Shown here: one piece after another, positions 12,413-23,940 of the stretch
How positions within the stretch are numbered: the first letter of the stretch is position 1
Layout: each line of letters starts with the position of its first letter
Source: Atrichornis clamosus
Taxonomy: Eukaryota; Chordata; Aves; Passeriformes; Menuridae
DNA: 64,000 nucleotides
Reading direction: 5' to 3'
NCBI GenBank assembly: GCA_013400975.1
Contig: WBMZ01004639.1
Span: 1-64,000 of the forward strand
Position numbers and translations under genes: made by a program
The notes under the pieces: generated by a model
The model's input: the letters and a program-made list of their open reading frames with translations, nothing else
The model's database searches: none
What the model was told of the DNA's origin: nothing

Positions 12413-13991
12413 TGGAGAACACCCCACAGTGCTGTGTTTTCTCTGGGTGTTCGTGCCACCACCAGGGTGAATGCACCGAGGGAGGTGGATGCAGCCACCA
12501 AGGGCTCTCCAGCTGTGGGCAGTGTTTGTGTACTGATGTGGTTACCAGGCAATGCTCTCCATCAGGCACCTGCTGGAGCCCTGTGTGCTCCCTCCTCAGG
12601 TGGCATTTCAATGTTTGCACATTCCAATTCCCACTCTTTCTTCCCTTTACAGACTGAACTAAACCGTGGGCAAACAGAAGAGAGAGACCACCAAAATTCC
12701 AGACTGCCAAGTCCACTGTGAGTAACCTCTGCTTGCCCCAGTGACTTGCCCTGGGTGCACTCACTGCCCTTTGCTCTGGACTCCACCTGGGAGCAGGACC
12801 TGCTTTTCTCTCTGTCCTGTTTGCTTTGCTTTTACTTTCATTTATTTGAGAACTTTTGCCTTGTGAGCCCTCCCAGTGCTGCAGAAGCATTTTTATATTT
12901 CTGAGTGGTTACAAGAGGTGATTACAGGGGATCTGCTGCTGCTGCCTGCTCTTTGCATTGTAAATCCCTCTCTTCATTTATCACTTTATTTATGGGCATC
13001 TGCCCTTCTGTTCAAAGCTGATTTGGGGTCTGGTGGCACCAGGTAGCACCAAACTCCCCACCCTGTGCTTCTCACGGCACCTCACCTGCTTTTCTACCTG
13101 GGCTCGAGTTTTTGTAAGAACTGAGGAACACCATGAGCTACTGAAAGAAAAATGTTAGTTTTCCCACAGATGTGTCTCTCCAGATTGATTAAGCCATAAT
13201 TAAAAAGAGGTAAATGTTGCATCCTTCCATAGGCAGGACATTTTAGTGGCTGGCAGTTCCTTTAGTGGAAAAGAAATAGGAATTTGTGCTGTCCCTACTT
13301 CACTCACCTGCACAAAACTTGTAAGATTTAAAGTATGTTTAACATATGTCAAGTGTGGTTGGTCATTAAATTTGTGTAGAATTTGGCTTCAAGGTAATCA
13401 TGACCAATAAACAGGTGGATTTTCTTGTAGCACACCAGACATTCCACATAAGCCTGGCATCCCTAAAAACAGGCTAAAATTTGGTGTGTAGAGATAAATG
13501 CTGCAGTGGTTGGAATAGTGTAGAAAAGGCAGGGCTGGAACAGCTCCCCACAAATCATGTTGGATCTTCATCTGCCTGGGACAGGACCGAGCAGCAGAAA
13601 ATCCCCCCATTTTCTGGAGTATCACATACAAGAGGGTTTTGGCACCAGCAGGATTTAGGGATCCCTGTAACGAGATGTCCGGGAAGCAAAAGGCAAGCGA
13701 GGGAAAGCCAAGCACTGCAGTTCTCCACAGGTCACTTGAGAGGAAGGAATTCTGGTAGAGAAAATCCTGATGTTTTTTCAGGGATGTTCCCACCTGGAGC
13801 TCAGGTGTCAGGCACGGCACTTCTCATCCCAGGTAGGGGGGGCGTCAGTCCCAAATCTGATGGTGAAGGGCTTGTTTGGGTGCACTTCCCTCAGCTTGGG
13901 GTGATGGTCCCAGGTACAGAGGGACCAGCCCAAGGCTTGGCACTTAAACCCTTAAACCTCAGCTCTTCCTTAAACCCTCTGGGAAGACTTG

Positions 13992-14077
13992 GATGAGGTT
14001 TAGGATTGGGTGAGGTTTAGGATTGAGTGAGGTTTAGGATTGAGTGAGGTTTAGGATTGAGAGAGGTTTAGGACTGG
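13992..14077. repeat. 17-bp tandem repeat, five copies
   Basis: The unit is GTGAGGTTTAGGATTGA. Three central copies are identical and the two outer ones have one to three changes. Confidence 0.95.
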
Positions 14078-14556
14078 GAGAAAATGTGTGCCTGGGCCTC
14101 TTTGCAAGAATTCGTTTCAGCCGTAAGTAGGTAATTCAGAATAGCAACAATTGTGACTTTCTAAAAGAGTATTTTTCTAAGCATTTTATCTCAGGCTTTA
14201 GGGTAAAATTCTGGTCCCATTAAAATCAGAGGGAATTCTGTCACTGATTTCTTCCATCAGGGTGGCAGCCTTTGTTTCCATCCCTGCGAATGAAACGGGC
14301 GTTTCTGGTCGTGTTCGCTCCACTGCATTTCAAGTGAAACCCTAAGAAATTCTGTTTGAATAGAAATAATGGCTGGAATCCCCAGTTTTAGTGCCTGTAC
14401 TTTAGGGTCGGCCACAGACACGCAGCGTGAGCAGCTGGAAGCCATGTGCCACATCATCCATGAGGCTTTTCCCTTAAAGATTTGCTGACGTTGTGCCAGT
14501 GCCATGCTCGGGGCTGCTGCAGGATGCTGAGGGAAAGTGAGAGGAAAAATAGTATA

Positions 14557-14885
14557 GGATTGTGAAATCATGGAATATCCTGAGCTGGAAGTGATCACCC
14601 CGTGCAGCCCCTGGCCCTGCCCAGACCCCCCAACAATCCCACCCTGTGCATCCCTGGCAGCGCTGTCCAAAGGCTCCTGGAGCTCTGGCAGCCTCGGGGC
14701 CGTGCCCATTCCCTGGGGAGCCTGGTCAGTGCCCAGCCCCCTCTGGGGGAAGAACCTTTTCCTGCTCTCCAGCCTGACCCTGCCCTGGCACAGCTCCAGC
14801 CCTTCCCTGGCTCCTGTCCCTGTCCCAGGGAGCAGAGATGGGAGCTGCCCCTCGGGAGGAGCTGCAGATCCCTGAGCTCTGCCCT
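14557..14885 (-). mobile_element. CR1 LINE 3' fragment, divergent subfamily
   Basis: TGTGAAATCATGGAATATCC leads into GAGCTGGAAGTGATCACCCC and later GGCACAGCTCCAGCCCTTCC. The layout matches CR1 but the body differs from the common copies in the window. Confidence 0.75.
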
Positions 14886-15230
14886 CAGTTCCTCTTCCCC
14901 AGGATGAACACACCAGGTGACCCAGTAGAACCAGAACACGTGGCAGGGAGATGCAGCCATGCAGGTGATGAGGAGGAGATGGAAGTAAAAGCAAAATACG
15001 TGTCTTTCCTGCAAAAAAAAAAGGGGAGCACTGGGAAAATGTAATGAATATTAAAGGGGTGAAGTCTGAAGATGGGTTTTGACTGAGATAAAGGGAATAG
15101 AAACTGGAAGAAAAATGAGGAGGAAAAAGGAGAGGAGGTTTTCCAGCCATTCTTGCATTGGCTTTCCAGGAGGAGCCAGCAGGAAGCTGCCTGTGGCAGA
15201 GGAGCTGACCCAGCTGTGCCTCTGCCAGCA

Positions 15231-15270
15231 GGGATGCAGGGATGCAGGGATGCAGGGATGCAGGGATGCA
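15231..15270. repeat. 8-bp tandem repeat (GGGATGCA)5
   Basis: Five perfect octamers in a row. Confidence 0.95.
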
Positions 15271-17887
15271 ACAGGCAGAGAGAGCCAGGAACGAGATCTG
15301 TGAGCTGACGTAGCTCAGCGAGACCCTCCTCACCTGCTCTGGGTGCTACCTGAGCTGGGCAGGGCAGTGCTGGGCACCTGCAGAGGGCTTTTGGGGAGCT
15401 CTTCTTCCCTCCCTGTCCACACCTCTGGGTTCTCAGAGGAGAAACCCTCCTGGGCTTCATGTTTTTTCCTCCCACTTTATGTTGCACTGTTAAATTTTCC
15501 TTGGAGAAGCATCAACCTGGATGAACTGCATCCAGCTAGGAGAGTTATCCCTTGCCATTGGCATTCCAGGAGCCTGATTTCCAGTAATGGAAAAAAGATG
15601 TCCAAAGTAGCCTGAATTGGCCCAGAATGGCCGAGCTCACTGCTGTAGGCCAGCCAGGTGTGTTTGTTTGTTGGCCAGATCTTGAATTGTTCACTTTTAT
15701 GCAGAGTTGCTAAAAAAAAAATCACCCGGGGCCCATGTGTTCATCACAGGAGGCTGAGGATGGCGTGAACATTGGGGTGGTGATGATTTCTCTCAAAGAG
15801 TTTCTTTGCAAGCCTAACTATTCTGCACTTAGGGGCTGATATGTAGCCTGTAGGAGAAAACACAGTTTTAAAATGTTGTTCAGGCTTTCCTGACTTGGGA
15901 ATTCTTAAATGGGAGTGTTTGAGCTTGTGGCAGCTCACTCTGCACTTGCTGGAAAAGTCCCTGCTTACATCCACTTCTCCCAAGTTCGTGTGCTCTGTGT
16001 GGGGCAAAGAGCAGCAGCTTGGGCAGAAATCAAAGATAAATCAGCTGCACAGGTGTCTTTGATCTTGTGCTGCCAGTGCAGTGCTCAAAGCCCGGCCCAG
16101 ACCACGGTCAGGGTTAGTCAGCACTGAGGGCTCTCTAAAAAGGGGTTCCAACACCTAATTAATTCCTTCTCACAGCAATGAGCCTGCAAACATGAGGCAC
16201 CTTTTGTAGCAAGTCAGGGCAAGAGCAGCAGGTGCTCTGCAGCTCCTGGGGAGATGTGAAGCTTGTGCTGGAGCAGAGCAGGGCCTGTTTTGGGGAAAAG
16301 GAAGGTGAAGTTTAAAGGTAGGGCTGATTTTCTGTAATTTCCCTAAGACGTGGTGTCACAGCTGGGCAGTAAGAGAAGCCACTAATCCAACCAGTGGGAA
16401 GTGACATCTCAGGGCAATCCATGTCCCTGAACTGAGACCTTAATGTGGGCTGCATTGTCCCCACGGTCCCTCACTGGCACCTGCCTCTCTCTGGGACAGT
16501 AAAGGAGTTGTGTCCGAGGACTTGCACCCGGCCTTTGGCCCTCTGAGGTGGTGTGCCCAAAGAACAGGCAGTTTGCAGGCAGTTTGCAGGCAGGTTTGGG
16601 AGGTCTGGCTGGTCACCACGTGTCCCAGGGTGTTCCTGTACCATTAGACTCTGCTAAATTGAGCTAAATCACCCTATATGCCATGTCCCTTTTCTAATGG
16701 AGCATGGGGAGTGCACAGGGTTGTGGGAATGAGTAAGGAGTGGTAATCCCTGCAGGATTTTGTGGTCTCTTCTGCTGGCTCTTCACTGTTGCTCCTCAGG
16801 AGGAAGTTGGGCCACTGCAGAGCTCCAGTCTCAGTGCCCTGCTCCTCCCTGCTTTGCTGGACGTGCACTTCAGCCTCCCCCTGCCCAGGGCAGGACAGAG
16901 CACAAGGCTTTGGGCAATTCCCCCCAGTTCAGCCAATGCAATTCTGTCCTAGCAAGGCACTGCACCCTAAGGCAGACAATACCTTCAGAAATGAGGACAA
17001 TAATTCTTTTCTCATTATAAACTACACGTATCAATTTGCTTCACTTAAAAAGCATCACCCTTCTTTTCCTTAGGAGTATCCCACCCATCTCCTGCTCCAT
17101 CTCTTGGAGGCACTGTGTGATTTCAGTGCCATCAGAGTATTTCCTGCTGGAGGCTCCCACCGTGAGCTGTGTTTGCAGACGAGGGGGGTGGGTTTAGGAG
17201 GTCCCATCCACACTCACTGCAAGAAACAGCTCATTTCAACACCCCCTGTATGAAATCCATGTGTGCCACCGCCAGAAGTGGGATTTGCAGCTCTGTTTGG
17301 TGACAAAAGGCAGGATGTCAAAGAGGCAATTTCAGTGAATGCCTGCGTGCAGCTCCTCTTCACCTGCTTTTGTTGTAAATGACACTGAAGATGAGCCCGA
17401 GCTTGCGAGCAGCTTTTGCACAGAGAAGATTTCTTGCTAATTGCCAGTGGATGTACGAGGCACGAGGCAGTGCTTTGCAGCCAGCCAGCTTTCCTGTGTA
17501 GTCCGTTTGGAAGGGAAATATCATTATAAAAATGTTAAACCCCGAAATGTTTGCAGGAGATTAGAAGGAATTCGGGTTTGAAGCCGTTTTGATGCATTTT
17601 TCCGAACTGTCTGTGTTTCCAGTTCCTGTCTTTGGTTGCTGCCACAGAGCCAGGTTATGTGTGCATTAAACTGAGTCCCTGAGGTTTGACTGAGTGCAAT
17701 TTATGTTTAGATTGCCATGAAAAGTAATGTCTTGTGAATGGGAGACGTTCAATTCATTATTCTGAATTATTTTTGTGCAAAATATTTACTGTTAACCTCC
17801 ACAGAATTAGTAGCATTTAATTACTTCAATCCAAAAGCTAAAGTCTTTTTTTTTTCCTGTTTGTTTTTCTTTTGGATGTAATTACAG

Positions 17888-18439
17888 AAATGTGGGAAAT
17901 ACTTTTCCAAGGCTTTTGAACTCAAAAGTGGAACAGAAGGAAGACACAGGGGGACACACACCGTTCAGTGTTATTTTCCTTGCACAGGGGAAAAAAAAAA
18001 AAAGATCCTTATGAGATGAGCACTGAAGTCTCAAGTTTTCAAAGGTTTGCATAACAAACAAGAGACACATTGTGGGTTGCATCTTGACTTTGAAGGCTTG
18101 CCACTGTCAACTGAAATAAAATGGCAAGGTTTAAAGCCTTAACCAAGTTCACAAGGAAAATATTTGGACTAAAAGTTTTGGAAAGTTTTCTCTCTTTGAA
18201 GTAGTTTGTCATGTGTTACCAATGTGAACTTTATTGACCTTGAAACGTTTTTTTTTTTTGAATCAAATAGCAACTAGTGACACTTTAGTAAAATCTTATA
18301 TCAACAAGCATCTCCTGGCGGCTCCAGCTTCGTAGCAAATGCAGGCAAAACAGGGAATCTACAGAGGAGACCTTTATTATTCGTAAATGAAGCCTGCCAA
18401 AACCTTCCCGAAATAGCATTCAAAGACCCTTTTAAGGTC
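17888..18439 (+). other. HIVEP3: Probable HIVEP3 5' UTR part of the giant exon, with short upstream ORFs
   Basis: A strong 3' splice site ends at 17887: a long T/C-rich tract from about 17845, then GATGTAATTACAG. A weaker alternative ends at 18270 (T run, then AATCAAATAG). With the first site the leader contributed by this exon is 552 nt. It would contain small upstream ORFs at 17890-17919 (9 codons), 18121-18204 (27 codons) and 18211-18237 (8 codons), all closed before the main ATG at 18440. Further 5' non-coding exons are expected upstream from family knowledge, but I cannot identify them. The choice of acceptor is inference. Confidence 0.6.
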
Positions 18440-21400
18440 ATGGATCCTGAACAAAGCCAGAAGAGCACAAAAAAGGCTGAGGAAAGTCCAAGAAAGAGGC
18501 TTCCCAAAGGAGAGGCTTTCCAAGGCAGTATTTCATCCACAACTACGTACCAGGGCAGCTCTGCTCCTTCCCAAGGAACCCCTCTCCGAGATATCATATC
18601 GCAGCAGCACTTTTCTGGCTCTCTGCCCATCCCAAGAGAGGAGTCTCAGGAGAAGCCTGGCCACCAGAAACAACCCAAGCCTTCCTCTTTCGACCACCCT
18701 GCCCACGTCCCGCAGCTCCAGCAGCACGCACTGTCACCAGCATTCATGTCTCCGGGGAAGCCAGAGCACGTCCTGGAAGGTCCCACATGGCAGCTAGTTG
18801 ATCCGGTCAGACCAGGTCCCTCTGGCTCCTTCTCCTCAGCAGGGCTTCACTCCCACCACGGCCAGCTCCTGCCTGCCCACTCCCCCCTCATCCCCGCAGA
18901 GGACATGCCGTCCGTTCAAAAGGTCTACATCCCTCGCCCGTCCCAGGTCTCCTTGAAGCCAGCTGAGGAGGTGCACAAGAAGGAAAAGAAACCTCAGAAG
19001 CCAGGCAAGTACATCTGCCAGTACTGCAGCAGGCCCTGTGCGAAGCCCAGCGTGCTCCAGAAACATATCAGGTCCCACACCGGGGAGAGGCCCTACCCTT
19101 GCATTCCATGCGGCTTTTCCTTCAAGACGAAGAGCAATTTGTACAAACATAGGAAATCCCACGCTCATCGAATAAAAGCTGGGCTGGCCTCAGGGATCGG
19201 AGCGGAGATGTATCCATCGAGCCTGGAGATGGAGAGGATCGGCGGGGAGGACTTTGAGGAGCCAACAGAAGGGGAGAGCACGGACTCGGAGGAGGAGACG
19301 GGGGCGATGTCGGGCCACTCTGTGGAGCTGTCTCCCAGGAGGAAGCACACGCTGCTCTCCAGCAGCCTGCTGAGCGCGGGCAGCCAGGGCTCCAGCCACG
19401 AGCGGTGCTCGCTGTCCCATTCCAGCATGTCCCAGTCCCTCGAGGACAGCGCCCAGTTCGTGGAGCCGTCGCCAGACCATGCCCTGAGCCACAAATCCGA
19501 GGACAGCCACACCATCAAGCAGAAGCTGGCGCTGCGCCTGAGTGAGCGGAAGAAGGTGATCGACGAGCAGGCCTTCCTGAGCCCCGGCAGCAAGGGCAGC
19601 ACGGAGTCCGGCTACTTCTCCAGGTCCGAGAGCGCCGAGCAGCAGATCAGCCCTCCAAACACCAACGCAAAGTCTTACGCAGAGATCATTTTCGGGAAGT
19701 GCGGCAGGATCGGGCAGAGGACGGCGGCGCTAGCAGCAAACACGGCCCAGGGCTTCCCACACCTGTCCAGCGACGAGAAGCCCAGCATGGTACCCTTATC
19801 TGTGCCTAGAACACAGGTGATTGAACACATCACTAAGCTCATTACCATTAATGAAGCTGTTGTAGATACCAGTGAAATAGACAGCGTGAAGCCTAGGAGA
19901 AGCTCTTTATCTAGACGTAGCAGCATTGAATCTCCAAAGTCTGCTGTATATAGAGAACCATTTCAGTTTGACATCAAGTCTGGTTCCAGCAGCCAGCTGG
20001 ATGCATCGAAAGTGTTGGCATCCCATGGCGAGAAAATGAAGCCCGAACAATCATTGTTGTCACTTCAGCAATCCCACAGTGCCACAGAGACAGTGCCTCT
20101 CCTAAGAAGCCACTCAATGCCTTCTGCTGCATGCACTATAAGCTCCCCACACACCTTTAGAGGTAGCTATTCATTCGATGATCACATCATGGAGCCTGAA
20201 GTCTTAAGCCGCAGTCAAGCGTTCTCTTCCCACCCTCGGATGCTCAAACGACAGCCAGCCATCGAGCTACCCTTGGGAGTGGAGTACGTGTCGGAGGAGG
20301 TTGGCTCTGCCAACAAAGAAGCTGTTCCCAAACCTCCCGAGGAGCCTGAAGCCAAGGAAAGCGATCTTACCAAAAAGTCACGGAAGGGCCCGAAAGCCAA
20401 AGGGTTCATGTACGAGTGTAACGTCTGTGGTGCTCGCTACAAGAAGAGGGACAATTACGAAGCCCATAAGAAGTACTACTGCTCAGAACTGCAGCTCGCC
20501 AAGCCTCGCTCTTCCACATCCCACGCCTCTGCAGAGACCGAGAAGAGCGTTGCAGATCCCGACGTGTGGCCCCAGATGATGCATTACAAGCTGGGGAGCA
20601 CTTTGGAGCTCACCCCGCTCCGGAAAAGACGGAAGGAGAAGAGTCTCGGGGACGACGAGGAGCCTCCAGCTTTCGAATTGTCTGACACCCCCTCCTCCAG
20701 TACCGGGCCGGGGGCTCAGTTTGCAAACCCGGCCTCGTCTGATGTGGCTTTAAACCTGACCCGGGAATCCATGAAGTCACCAGCAGACTCGGGAAAATCC
20801 GCACCTTCGGACATCAGTGCCAGCTTTCATCCCAGGAACACCAAACCGGCTTCGAGCGTGGAGGGCAAAGAGAGGAGAACGACCTCGAAGGAGATCTCTG
20901 TCATCCAGCACACGAGCTCCTTCGAGAAGTCGGACTCCCTCGAGCAGGCGAGCAGCTTGGAAGAAGAGAAGCCCTTGTCCCAGTTCCCATCTCAGCCGGC
21001 CCCCCAGCACAGCCGCCCACCTCACTCCCTGCAGCCCAGGCTGGTCCGCCAGCCCAACATCCAGGTCCCAGAGATTCTGGTCACGGAAGAGCCCGACAGA
21101 CCAGAAACAGAGCCAGAACCTCCTCCGAAGGAGCCAGAGAAAACGGAGGAATTTCAGTGGCCGCAGAGGAGCCAGACTCTCTCCCAGCTCCCTGCAGAGA
21201 AACTCCCACCAAAAAAGAAGCGGCTCCGGCTGGCAGAAATGGCCCAGTCCTCCGGAGAGTCCAGCTTCGAGTCCGTCTCTCTCACGCGGAGCCCCAGCCA
21301 GGAGAGCAGCATGTCCCACGGCTCCAGCCACTCCATCTCCTTTGATCGGGATGACCACAGCAAGGCAGAGTCGACGAGCCAGCCCTCCGAGTCCCACCCT

Positions 21401-23554
21401 AAACCTCCTGGCGTTGGCTCCCATATGCTGATGGTACCCAGCCACCATCACCATTCCAGGGAAATGCGGAGATCTGCTTCCGAGCAGACGCCCAACGTGT
21501 CCCACCCTTCCCAGATGTCGGAGACACGCAGTAAATCCTTTGACTACGGGAGCTTGTCGTCCACCCCTGCCTCAACCCCTGGCCCCTCCACCTCCTCGGC
21601 TCCCCAGGAGAGGAGGAAATGCTTCCTGGTTCGGCAGGCATCCCTCACCAGGCACCCGGAGCACGAGCCAGACCCGGCGCCCCCGGGCTGGCCGGACACG
21701 GAGGATCCGGTTCCTTCCTCAAGTAAATCTCCTGCCACGAGTTTGCCCCATCAGCCGACGTCGTCGTCCCCTTTGCCCTCTCACGGGAGCTACCCGAGTG
21801 ACAAGAGCCAGCCAAAAGACAGCCCTGAGCCACCCTACAGCCCGCCCTACACAGAGGCTCTGCAGCTGTTCCACCACCCCGTGCCACAGCTGACGCTGCA
21901 CGAGAAGCAGTTCATGGCCCCCCAGGTTTCCATATTTCCCTACCAGCACCTCCTGCCGCAGCCAGGGCAGTCTGCGGAGCTCTTTGCTGCACACACCATG
22001 TCTGACATCCTCTCTGCCCAGTTCACCATGCCCCAGATCCCTCCCTCCATATTCCAGACCCCGCCACTGCCTCTCCCACAAACGCTCATCCACCCAGGCC
22101 CGCTTCACATCGCTCCTCCCTTGATGTCTCACCCCGCCGAGGTGTCCTTCAGGCACCCTTCATTCCTGCCCGTGCACTACCCCGGCTCCTCCCCGATCCC
22201 CTCAGCCTTTTTCCTGCCTCTCCAGTCTCAGTTTGCTCTCCACTTGCCAGGTGAAGCTGGGGGCCATTTGCCGCAGATCAAATCCGGTTTGTTCTCCACA
22301 GCAGGAAGCTCCAGCCTGTCCCCGTGCACGGACTACGACTCGGAGAGCAGGCTGCACCCTCTGACCCGCAGCACGAGCCCTGCGGTGGCTGTCACCGTCA
22401 CCCAGCTGGTCGTGCCCGCCCGCACGGAGCCCATGGTGTCCCTGGTGGTCCCCGTCCGCATCCAGACCAACATGCCGTCCTACGGCAGCGCCATGTACAC
22501 CACGCTCTCCCAGATCCTGGTCACCCAGTCCCAGTGCAGCTCCTCCACCATCGTCCTCCCCAAATTCGATGACCGCCAGCCCAAAGGCGCCCTGGTCTGC
22601 AGCGCTGACGTGCACGGGTTGGGTTTTGATCTGGCCCAGATGATCACGGAGGAGCAAAGAAGCCTTTTCCAGAGCCCCTACCTGAGAGTGCCCCTGCCCT
22701 TGCCGGAACGGAAGGGTTACATGCCCCTCACCTGCCCCTCGGACAGCGTCCTCGGCCTGGAGGGGGGACCTGCCACGGTGGGGGGAAGCAAAAGGATGCT
22801 CTCCCCAGCTGGCAGTTTGGAGCTGACGATGGAAACACAGCAGCAGAAGAGAGTGAAAGAGGAGGAAGTGTCTGAAGCAGAAGAGAAGTTGGAAGTGGTG
22901 AAGCCACCCAGTGCAATAGAGGAAGGGAAGAAGCAGGATAAGTCTCACTTCCTTGCAGAAAGCCAAGACAGGGTCGAGGTTGAAACACCGCCCAGTTTGT
23001 CCGTAGAGCAGTCGGAGCCAAAGGAAATCCCAAGCAGTTCCCAGCAGGCTGTGTCCCGGTCAGGGTCCCCCAGCTTCGAGGCCCTGGAGGAGGATGAGCA
23101 GCCGGCTGGCAAAGAGTTCCTCAGCAAGGCACCTTTGCAGCCCGTGAAGAAAGAAGACTCCAAAGAACCGGTGGAGCAGCCTCCACCAAACCCCCCCAGC
23201 ACTGCCCCTCTGTCTGAGGGCGCTCCCGCTGCGGGGAAGCCTCGAGAAGGCACAGACACCAAGAAGGTCCTTCAGTTCCCCAGTCTCCACACAACCACTA
23301 ATGTCAGTTGGTGCTATCTGAACTACATCAAGCCAAACCCCACGCAGCAGGCGGATCGCCGCTCCTCGGTGTACGCCAGCTGGTGCATCAGCTTGTACAA
23401 CCCCAACCTGCCCGGGGTGTCCACCAAGGCAGCCCTGGCCCTCCTGAGGTCCAAGCAGAAGGTGAGCAAGGAGACCTACACCATGGCTACTGCTCCCCGG
23501 CCAGAGGCAGGCAGGCTGGTCCCGTCCAGCTCCAGGAAGCCAAAAATGACCGAG
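18440..23554 (+). CDS. HIVEP3: HIVEP3 (Schnurri-3/ZAS3), first and giant coding exon, residues 1-1705
   Basis: This exon encodes most of a large nuclear ZAS-family zinc-finger protein. In mammals the family binds kappaB-like DNA and acts as an adaptor in TRAF2/NF-kappaB, AP-1 and RUNX2 control (family knowledge). The N-terminus [20 protein letters not shown] and the whole layout match HIVEP3 rather than HIVEP1 or HIVEP2. Visible parts are: the ZAS-N C2H2 pair (C193, C196, H209, H213, then C221, C224, H237, H241, joined by TGERPYP); an acidic run at 270-286; a central C2HC finger (C660, C663, H676, C681); basic NLS-like patches at 728-734 and 925-930; family motifs MRRSASEQ (1009-1016), [11 protein letters not shown] (1058-1068), VPVRIQTNM (1337-1345) and [12 protein letters not shown] (1621-1632). 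The ATG has G at -3 and +4, and an in-frame TGA at 18278 precedes it with no earlier in-frame ATG. The frame is intact for 1,705 codons. The exon ends in phase 0 at GAG|GTAATG, a weak donor with T at +5. Confidence 0.97.
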
Positions 23555-23701
23555 GTAATGCAATCCTATCTCTTTCTCCTGATCCATTTGGATGCGTGGG
23601 CAGAGGGGGCTGAGGGCCGGGGCGTTGCTGTCCTTAGTCTGATAGGGGTTTACTCCTCCCGCGGTGGGAAGCGCCTGTTCTCAGTGAAGCTGTTAGGGTG
23701 A
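23555..23701 (+). other. HIVEP3: Possible alternative C-terminal tail of HIVEP3 by intron read-through (48 codons plus stop)
   Basis: If the weak donor at 23555 is not used, the giant-exon frame continues for 48 intronic codons and stops at TGA 23699-23701. The tail includes a hydrophobic SYLFLLIHL segment. Polyadenylation signals lie downstream at 23935 and 25745. The product would keep the ZAS-N and central fingers but lack the ZAS-C pair. This is inference only. Confidence 0.3.
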
Positions 23702-23934
23702 AGAAGCCAAACCCCACTGAAACCCAACCCCAGGCACAGGAGGCAGGAGAGCCTGCTCCAGGGCCATGTTTCTGTTCTCCAGTTCCTACCTGCCTTGTAA
23801 GCCCAAGAGCGTGTAGGAATCACCACCACCCCACGAGCTGCCACTGCTCCAGCACAAAGGATTAGACTTCATTTGCATTTGTCTTGCTATTTCAAATAGC
23901 TTTACGACCTCTTTTTTTTTTTTCTTTTTTTTTT

Positions 23935-23940
23935 AATAAA
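23935..23940 (+). terminator. Weaker candidate polyadenylation hexamer AATAAA after T-rich tract
   Basis: AATAAA lies 234 bases after the read-through stop codon and directly follows two long T runs. The downstream sequence is not clearly GU-rich, so it is a weaker candidate than the site at 25745. Confidence 0.2.

Larger units (their letters stand above)
1..17887 (+). other. Upstream intron or 5' region of HIVEP3, no coding exon recognised
   Basis: No protein-coding exon is supportable here. The open frames are short or overlap repeats, and none shows a recognised domain. The stretch holds CR1 fragments, one MIR-like remnant and four tandem repeats, listed separately. The segment at about 17540-17830, just before the giant exon, is AT-rich and free of recognisable repeats. 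HIVEP genes usually have several non-coding 5' exons spread over long introns, so this is probably intron, but I cannot point to a donor or promoter. Confidence 0.6.

Noticed and set aside
11650..12890. Minus-strand open frames of 231-300 codons with Pro/Gly or Leu-rich repeats
   Set aside because: They exist only because the 21-bp minisatellite unit is divisible by three. All three frames are open at once and no domain, start context or splice signal supports a gene.
8911..14077. Tandem arrays considered as CRISPR or telomere-like repeats
   Set aside because: Units are directly adjacent without unique spacers, and none is the TTAGGG telomere unit.
14257..15333. Minus-strand open frame of 358 codons
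   Set aside because: It runs through a CR1 fragment (14557-14885) and an 8-bp tandem repeat, has no recognisable domain and shows no codon bias. It is best explained by chance in GC-rich sequence.
20777..22966. Long minus-strand open frames (242, 254 and other codons) opposite the giant exon
   Set aside because: They are shadows of the GC-rich HIVEP3 coding frame. The sense frame explains the composition and conservation.
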